DNA from: JAICLL01 sp035252155
GTDB lineage: Bacteria > Planctomycetota > Planctomycetia > Pirellulales > JAICIG01
Direction of reading: 5' to 3'
Length of the DNA: 5,776 nt
Assembly: GCA_035252155.1 (NCBI GenBank)
Contig: DATFDL010000594.1
Span: 1-5,776, forward strand
Each line of letters opens with the position of its first letter. The stretch's first letter is position 1. The position numbers and the translations under genes were made by a program. This document shows positions 1 through 4,798 of the stretch, piece after piece. Below the pieces are notes generated by a model. It was not told the DNA's origin. It ran no database searches and saw nothing but the letters and a program-made list of their open reading frames with translations.

Positions 1-2887
1 GGCGCGAGTACGCGGCTACCAGCGCCAACCTCAAGCTCAGAAAGAGCTGCTCGCGGGTGCCGCGGCTGAGCACTTCTACCGGCAGCGAGTTGCCCTCGCC
101 ATCGTCGACGCGCAGGGTCCGTTCGCCCAACGGCGTCCAGATGCGGGTATAGCGCCCCTCGGTCAAGCGCTGCAAGTATTGCGAGGCGTCAGCCAGGGCT
201 TCGGGCTGCCGCTCGGTTTCATACATGCAGCGGACCGAGTCGAGCGTCAATTCGGTGACGGCCAACACCCGCCAGCGCTCAATCGCCTGGCGCAACTGCT
301 CTTGGACTTCGGCCAATTCGAGTGCCCGCTCGCCGGGGCGGCGATCGCCGGCCAGCGCTTCGAGCTCTTGAGTGATCCGGCCGCGATGCTCAAAGAGCTC
401 TTGCAACTCTTGATGGACGGCTTGAATTTGCCCGGCCAGTTCGTCCCAACGCGTTTCGAGATTGTCGGCGTCGTCACGCTGCAACCAGGTCGCGACGTCC
501 GCCTCGCTGAGTCGACCAGCGAGCGCGGCGGCGATTTCGCGCGAAAGCTGCTCGGACTGTTCGGCGAGCGACTGGCGACGGGCTTGCTCGGCAGCACGGG
601 CCTGCAACGCCGTGTCGGTTTCGGCCCCCGCATCGTGAAGCACCCGCTTTCGCTGCGCTTCGCCGCGGCTGAGCGCCCGCGTGAGCTTTGCCTGCCGCCG
701 CCGTAGCCGCTCGGCCCGCTGTAGAAGCTCGTCGCGCCGGGCGGCGACAGTTTGATGGTCGGCCAGTGCCTGTCGGAGCCGAATCAGTTGATCGCTGGCC
801 CGCCCGTCGGCAGCCTCGAGCCCCACGTCTGCCATCAGTTGCCGAATGCGGCCCGTGAGTGTCTCGAGCTCGCGCCGGCGGTCTTCTAGCTCTTGCCGCT
901 GCTGCGCCAGTCGGCTCTCCAGCGGCGCCAGCCGCCGGCGACGCGAGGCGTAATGCCCGGCTTGCGAGGGCGACAAGTTTTCGGGCAAGCCAGCCGCGGC
1001 CAATGCCTGCCGCCAGCGGCGCCGAGCGGCACGGCCGTCGGCATCGGCTGCTTCAATGCGAGCCTGGGCGGCGGCCGCAGTTTTCAGCGCCGCCTGCCGT
1101 TGCGATTCGACGCCCAAAAGCTCTTCAAGTGCCGCCAGGTCTTTTTCGGCCGTTTGCAGGCGAGTGAGCAGGGGACCGCCGCCCCGCGGCAACTCGGCGT
1201 CGACGGCGTCGCGCTCTTGTTTCGATTGTTTGATTTGCGCCGCCAATATGCCCGCCTGCTTTTGGCAAACGTCCAGTTGCGTCGCCGCGGCGCGTTCGAG
1301 CAGGAACTTGCCGCCGGCCGCCCCCGCGGCGCCCAGCGCCCCGATGGTCGCCAACGCCCAGCCGGCATGGCCCACCACAGCCGCCGACAAAAAGAACGTC
1401 GAGAGAATCAGCACGGTGCCCAGCACGAACACGCTGCCCAGGGCCACCAGCACCCAACCGGGCAAAAGCTGGCGATCGAGCAGTTGCCGACCTTGCTCGG
1501 CCAGCTCGGTCTCGTGACGGGCAAGTTGTTCCAACCGCTCGTCGAGCTGCACGCGGCGGCGCAACTGCGCCACCAGGTTGCCCGCTCGCTCCAGAGCCGG
1601 CGATAATTCTTTGTCGGACGTGTGGCGCAGGCCCGCGCGGATCTGCGAGGCGAGCGTATCAGCCAATGCTTGCGAATCGGCCAGTTCAGTCTGCGCTGCC
1701 TTGCGGCGCACCCGCGGCTCGCGCACAGCACGGGCCGCGGGACGCAGCTTGGCCAGCCGCGCCGCCGCCCGCGGCAGTTCGCCTGCCGACTGCCCGGCAT
1801 CGAGGCCGAGCGCCTGCTTGTGCTGGGCCAATTCCGCTTCTTGCGCGGCGAGGTCCGCGGCCAAATGTTCTACCTGGCCTTCGAGGGTGGTCAACCAACC
1901 TTCTTGTTCGGTCAGCGCCTCGATGCGCGGGGCGCAGCGGTCGAGCCGGTGGTCGAACGCCAGCGAAGCGATTTCCCTCCGCACCGCCCTCCGCGCCTTG
2001 GTCGTCTCGGTCAATCGCAGTCGGCGCTCGGCCAGCCGACGGTCGATCGCCGCCAGCCGCTCCAGCGCATCGGGGGGCACGGGCGCAAGCGGCGGCAGGC
2101 CGGCCAATTCGTCGAGCAACGACTCCCGATGCCGCCAGGACGCACGCACGGTGACCGCCGCTTCGATGAGGCGGGCCTGTTGCTCCATCTCGGCGCGTCG
2201 TGTTTCGTGCCCGACGATGGCGCCGGTCAATTCGTTGTGTTGATGCGTAAGCGACGCCTGGCGATGCACCAGGCCGCGCAGCTCGTCGATCTCGCTCTTG
2301 AGTTTGTCGCGGCGATCGAGCAGAGCTTCGATCTGGCACGGGTGATCCGCGGCCAGCAGCCGCTCGCGCGAGGCCGCCAATTCGCCGAGCACTTCGGCTA
2401 GCGAGACGCCGTTCAGCCCGGTCGACAACTGATAGAGCAGCTCGGCGGCGGCCGAATCGCTGAGCGTGCCGAGCTCTTGCATCTCGCGCAGACCAACCGC
2501 GAAGAGATGGTTGAACGTGGTCTCGTCGATGCCGCCGAGCAGTCCGGCCAGCACGTGATCGCCTTCGAGCGTGCCGGCGGGCGTCGCGATGCGTAGCTCG
2601 CCGGGGGCCGAATCGCGCGTGGCGCCGGCATGGCGCGTGACGGTCAGCAGTCCGGCGGGACCGCGGATTTGCAGAGCGCCGCCCGGCCGCCCGCCCCGCA
2701 ATGGCGGCAAGTAGCGCTGGCGGCGCTGCGGCGAGAAACCGTACAGCACCGTGCGGATGAATTGCAAAAGCGTGGTCTTGCCGGCCTCGTTCGGACCGTG
2801 GAAGACGGTCAGCCGGTCGGCCAGCCCGTCGAGCTTCAGGCCGTTCCAGACTCCAAAGCCGTCGATTTCGAGCGATTCGATTTTCAC
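1..2887 (-). CDS. SbcC/YhaN-like AAA ATPase with central membrane hairpin (partial, C-terminus off window)
   Basis: The reading frame is open from GTG at 2887 to the window edge, giving 962 codons with no stop. It is the ATPase partner of the phosphoesterase encoded upstream and is expected to act on DNA in a Mre11-Rad50-type complex. The N-terminus has the SMC/Rad50 layout: a beta strand, then Walker A GPNEAGKTT (G31 to T39), then a Q-loop-like stretch FNHLFAVGL near residues 125-133. Long Glu/Arg/Leu/Ala-rich helical arms follow, at roughly 185-470 and 530-880. Residues 478-526 form two hydrophobic segments (beginning WVLVALGSVFVLG and WALATIGALGAAG) where Rad50/SbcC would carry a CxxC zinc hook, and no CxxC is present. 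The visible end holds the ABC signature LSRGTREQ (940-947). Walker B, the D-loop and the stop must lie left of position 1. The membrane hairpin, the length near 1000 and the short N-terminal head match the YhaN family better than classical SbcC. The start is set by the overlap with the preceding stop and by a GAGGAG site. The family call is strong; the exact biological role is inferred. Confidence 0.93.
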   Translation of the reverse strand, partial: MKIESLEIDGFGVWNGLKLDGLADRLTVFHGPNEAGKTTLLQFIRTVLYGFSPQRRQRYLPPLRGGRPGGALQIRGPAGLLTVTRHAGATRDSAPGELRIATPAGTLEGDHVLAGLLGGIDETTFNHLFAVGLREMQELGTLSDSAAAELLYQLSTGLNGVSLAEVLGELAASRERLLAADHPCQIEALLDRRDKLKSEIDELRGLVHRQASLTHQHNELTGAIVGHETRRAEMEQQARLIEAAVTVRASWRHRESLLDELAGLPPLAPVPPDALERLAAIDRRLAERRLRLTETTKARRAVRREIASLAFDHRLDRCAPRIEALTEQEGWLTTLEGQVEHLAADLAAQEAELAQHKQALGLDAGQSAGELPRAAARLAKLRPAARAVREPRVRRKAAQTELADSQALADTLASQIRAGLRHTSDKELSPALERAGNLVAQLRRRVQLDERLEQLARHETELAEQGRQLLDRQLLPGWVLVALGSVFVLGTVLILSTFFLSAAVVGHAGWALATIGALGAAGAAGGKFLLERAAATQLDVCQKQAGILAAQIKQSKQERDAVDAELPRGGGPLLTRLQTAEKDLAALEELLGVESQRQAALKTAAAAQARIEAADADGRAARRRWRQALAAAGLPENLSPSQAGHYASRRRRLAPLESRLAQQRQELEDRRRELETLTGRIRQLMADVGLEAADGRASDQLIRLRQALADHQTVAARRDELLQRAERLRRRQAKLTRALSRGEAQRKRVLHDAGAETDTALQARAAEQARRQSLAEQSEQLSREIAAALAGRLSEADVATWLQRDDADNLETRWDELAGQIQAVHQELQELFEHRGRITQELEALAGDRRPGERALELAEVQEQLRQAIERWRVLAVTELTLDSVRCMYETERQPEALADASQYLQRLTEGRYTRIWTPLGERTLRVDDGEGNSLPVEVLSRGTREQLFLSLRLALVAAYSR
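2884..2887 (-). other. GTGA stop/start overlap (translational coupling)
   Basis: The TGA of the phosphoesterase gene (2886-2884) and the GTG of the ATPase gene (2887-2885) share bases in a four-base GTGA junction. Overlaps of this kind usually indicate one transcript and coupled translation, which suits two subunits of a single complex. Confidence 0.85.
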
Positions 2888-4245
2888 GGCAAAGTCTCCT
2901 CGGGACCGATCAAGTCGGCGCCTAGCGCCGCCGCTTTTTGCAAGACTCGTAAACGATCGGTTTCGGCTGCCGGCGCCAGTACGCAGGCCGCCCGGCCGGC
3001 GCGCTGACGGTCGTCGAGCAAGCAATCGAGCCGACTTGCCAGAGCGGGGCTGGGGCCATCGTTGGTTTCGAACTGCGCCAGCGATCGCAGATAATCGCCC
3101 AGCAGCGAATCGCGCTCGAACCAACTGGGCGGCGCCGCCGAGGCCGCTTCGAGCTCCAAGCTCACGCTCCAAGCGACCGGAGTCGCATGTCCGCATTGGC
3201 GACGTAACTCGGCAAGCAGCTCGGCCGCCAGCGGACCGTGCCGCAGTGCTGCGATCAACGGGCCGTGTCCGGCGATTGTCCAAGAAACCAGCCACGCAGC
3301 GCTTGGAGGATGGCCTTCCAGGCCGTCGCGTTTTGATCCGCTGCTAGCCCCGGCGTTTGTGACCGCCGTAATCGCGTCGTCACCGTGAGACGGCCTGGAA
3401 GGCCATCCTACATAAGAGCTCGCCGCACCGGCGAGGAACGACCGTGCCCGCTCAACAAGCGACCGTTCGAGCGCCTCGCGCGTCGTCGTGGGGTCGATTG
3501 TGATCCGCTGCTGGCGCCAATGCACCACTTCCGTCGGAATGAACCGGGTCCGCACTCGGGCCGCGTCGTCGATCTCGACCAGCGTGCAGCCGTGCGGGCC
3601 GGTTTCGCTCGGCCGCCGACCCTGCGGAGAGCCACAATAATGGGCCACGTGCGGCGAATCAAAGAGCGTCGCCGGCGTATGCTTGCCGCCGAGCGCCCAG
3701 TAGCTCATCGCCCGTGCGGCGAGCGTGGTGCGCTCGACCGGACCGTGGGCCAACGCGATCGAAGGCAGACCATCGGCATCGGGCCAAAAATCTTCGGCCC
3801 GCATCTTTCGCGAGCGATGCCGGCTCAGCCCGGCGATGCGAGCCAGCGGCGTCTGGTCGCGCGTGTAGACTGCCTCTTCAGGGCGGCGGGCCGAGAGCCG
3901 CCGCACGTTGTCCGGCAGGGCGATCGCGGCCGGCCAGCGCGAAGGATGATCGCTCCGTCCCCCGGCCCAATAAACCTCGATGCCGCGCTCGCGCAGCCGC
4001 TCGAACTGACGGAGCAAAAACGCCACGCCGCAGGGGCCGGCCAACTCTACATCGATGATGTCGCCAGCCAGCAGTACGAAGTCGACCTTCTCGACCAGTG
4101 CCGCATCGACCACGCGCTCGGCCGCCAAGTAGGGAGCGTCGCGGAACACCGCTCGCAACGAGTCGGGCACATCGGCCACGCCCGACAGCGGACGTTCCAA
4201 ATGCCAGTCGCTGGTATGAATGAATCGCAGCGGCCGTGATGACAT
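2884..4245 (-). CDS. SbcD/YhaO-like metallophosphoesterase (DNA repair exonuclease family) with altered active site
   Basis: The product is 453 residues and belongs to the calcineurin-like phosphoesterases of the SbcD/Mre11/YhaO type. Visible motifs in order are motif I SDWH (D13, H15), motif II GDIID (D62), motif IV AHG (H167), and the family segment AHYCGSPQGRRP (201-212) leading to GPHGCTLVEID. Two motifs deviate. The expected GNHD of motif III reads GRSD (G96-D99), and the expected GHxH of motif V reads GGKH (186-189). On alignment, the catalytic His and two metal ligands are missing. Nuclease activity is therefore uncertain, and the protein may be structural or use different chemistry. 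Residues of about 278-313 are encoded by a palindromic repeat inserted in frame, just before the C-terminal segment AWLVSWTIAGHGPL. The ATG at 4245 is chosen because GGAGG lies 5 nt upstream and the phosphoesterase domain begins at once. A TTG at 4380 would only add residues encoded by a repeat. It is first in an operon with the ATPase gene. Confidence 0.92.
   Translation of the reverse strand: MSSRPLRFIHTSDWHLERPLSGVADVPDSLRAVFRDAPYLAAERVVDAALVEKVDFVLLAGDIIDVELAGPCGVAFLLRQFERLRERGIEVYWAGGRSDHPSRWPAAIALPDNVRRLSARRPEEAVYTRDQTPLARIAGLSRHRSRKMRAEDFWPDADGLPSIALAHGPVERTTLAARAMSYWALGGKHTPATLFDSPHVAHYCGSPQGRRPSETGPHGCTLVEIDDAARVRTRFIPTEVVHWRQQRITIDPTTTREALERSLVERARSFLAGAASSYVGWPSRPSHGDDAITAVTNAGASSGSKRDGLEGHPPSAAWLVSWTIAGHGPLIAALRHGPLAAELLAELRRQCGHATPVAWSVSLELEAASAAPPSWFERDSLLGDYLRSLAQFETNDGPSPALASRLDCLLDDRQRAGRAACVLAPAAETDRLRVLQKAAALGADLIGPEETLP
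2896..2901 (-). promoter_or_regulatory. Shine-Dalgarno site for the YhaN-like gene
   Basis: GAGGAG on the minus strand lies 8 nt before the GTG at 2887, inside the last codons of the upstream gene. It supports GTG as the true start even though no ATG is close by. Confidence 0.7.
3307..3409. repeat. Inverted-repeat element inside the SbcD/YhaO-like gene
   Basis: Two perfectly complementary 21-base arms (3307-3327 and 3389-3409) flank a 61-base centre. The arms share the core ATGGCCTTCCAGGCCGTC, which itself contains a small GGCCT/AGGCC hairpin with a 3-nt loop. Read on the minus strand, the element is open in the gene's frame and encodes about 36 residues beginning GWPSRPSHGDD and ending RDGLEGHPP. 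This Gly/Ser/Pro/Asp-rich stretch looks unlike the surrounding helical sequence. No clear target-site duplication is seen at the edges. It resembles a small non-autonomous palindromic element (REP/MITE-like). Similar sequences are, from memory, dispersed in planctomycete genomes, but I could not check this. Confidence 0.75.
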
Positions 4246-4250
4246 AGGCG

Positions 4251-4255
4251 CCTCC
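4251..4255 (-). promoter_or_regulatory. Shine-Dalgarno site for the SbcD/YhaO-like gene
   Basis: GGAGG on the minus strand ends 5 nt before the ATG at 4245. It decides this start over the longer TTG-initiated frame. Confidence 0.75.
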
Positions 4256-4275
4256 GTGTGCCTCGATTCGCGGGT

Positions 4276-4381
4276 GTTGGAACGGACGAAAAACAACTTC
4301 GACCTTTGAATCCCTCTCCCTCTGGGAGAGGCCAGGTGAGGAGCCAACGAACTGCCGAAGTTGTTCCTCGTCCGTTCCAAC
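4276..4381. repeat. Palindromic element with nested CCTCTCCC hairpin upstream of the operon
   Basis: Arms of 26 bases at 4276-4301 and 4356-4381 are complementary at 24 positions, both beginning GTTGGAACGGACGA on their outer side. The interior contains a second, tight hairpin, CCTCTCCC (4313-4320) and GGGAGAGG (4324-4331), with a 3-nt loop, followed by CCAGGTGAGG. The inner motif resembles a dispersed bacterial repeat of the type CCCTCTCCC...GGGAGAGGG. The outer arms may be a carrier element into which it inserted. The element ends 30 bases upstream of the SbcD-like start and could be transcribed as a leader hairpin. Confidence 0.75.
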
Positions 4382-4471
4382 CGGATTTCGACGGGGCAGT
4401 GTAGTCAAGCCCGGCAAATGAAGCCAGATCGCTTAGATAGCCAGCCAACTGGCAGGCAGCGGCGAACCGAA

Positions 4472-4660
4472 GGGTGCCACGGCATCCGCCGCGGCGCGTT
4501 AAGCATGGGAGCCGCAGTCGCGTGGCAACCGCTGCGGCGGACGCCGTGCGGAGTTCATCTGTTTTTCGGTCCATCCGGTGAGCCGCACGGCGTCCGTCGC
4601 GGCATCGGCGCGTTTCCGAGCGTCCAGACCATGCGCGCCGCGACGGATGCCGTGGCACCC
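4472..4660. repeat. Four-unit alternating palindromic element
   Basis: Outer arms 4472-4498 and 4634-4660 are complementary at 26 of 27 bases. Inner arms 4532-4551 and 4583-4602 are complementary at 18 of 20. All four are versions of one 15-base unit, GCGRCGGAYGCCGTG or close to it, in alternating orientation: minus at 4478-4492, plus at 4534-4548, minus at 4586-4600 and plus at 4640-4654. The sequence can fold as one long nested hairpin or as two side-by-side hairpins. The regular build and lack of coding potential suggest a mobile or structural repeat (REP/MITE-like). Whether it is transcribed is unknown. Confidence 0.75.
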
Positions 4661-4710
4661 CCTGGCGTAGCATTGCCCCCCAACGTCGGCGGGCCACGGG
4701 TATCGGACAG

Positions 4711-4739
4711 TTGCGAATCCGGTCGATTGCTGGCATCAT
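4711..4739 (+). promoter_or_regulatory. Weak candidate promoter for the transporter gene
   Basis: TTGCGA (4711-4716) and CATCAT (4734-4739) are separated by 17 bases, each matching the sigma-70 consensus at four of six positions. The location, 60 bases before the ATG at 4799, is plausible. In high-GC DNA a match of this quality can easily arise by chance, and planctomycete promoters are poorly defined. Confidence 0.2.
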
Positions 4740-4798
4740 CAAGAGCTAGCACCAGCGCCGGTTCTCTCACCCTCCTTGACCGCCAACCCCGGGACTCC

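Larger units (their letters stand above)
4246..4798. other. Divergent intergenic region carrying two palindromic elements
   Basis: This 553-base gap separates the minus-strand operon from the plus-strand transporter gene and should hold promoters for both. Beyond the two repeat elements annotated separately I see no convincing gene, RNA or operator. Open frames across it have no ribosome site or recognisable product and mirror repeat sequence. On the operon side, a possible promoter would have to lie in or upstream of the 4276-4381 repeat, which would put the repeat in the 5' leader. No sequence there matches a consensus well. Confidence 0.7.

Noticed and set aside
179..2401. Several long plus-strand open frames (for example 179-706, 893-1606 and 1622-2401)
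   Set aside because: They lie opposite the continuous 962-codon ATPase frame and are Arg/Ala/Gln-rich with no recognisable domain, as expected from antisense frames in high-GC DNA.
3307..3409. The two 21-base arms read as a CRISPR or attachment site pair
   Set aside because: The arms are inverted, not direct, there are only two, and no integrase or cas gene is nearby.
3385..4239. Plus-strand open frame of 284 codons opposite the phosphoesterase gene
   Set aside because: It is the antisense shadow of a gene with clear motifs. It begins inside the palindromic repeat and shows no family signature.
2884..4380. Longer version of the phosphoesterase gene starting at TTG 4380 (498 residues)
   Set aside because: The extra 45 residues are encoded by the palindromic repeat at 4276-4381, no ribosome site precedes the TTG, and the ATG at 4245 has GGAGG 5 nt upstream and starts right at the family's N-terminus.
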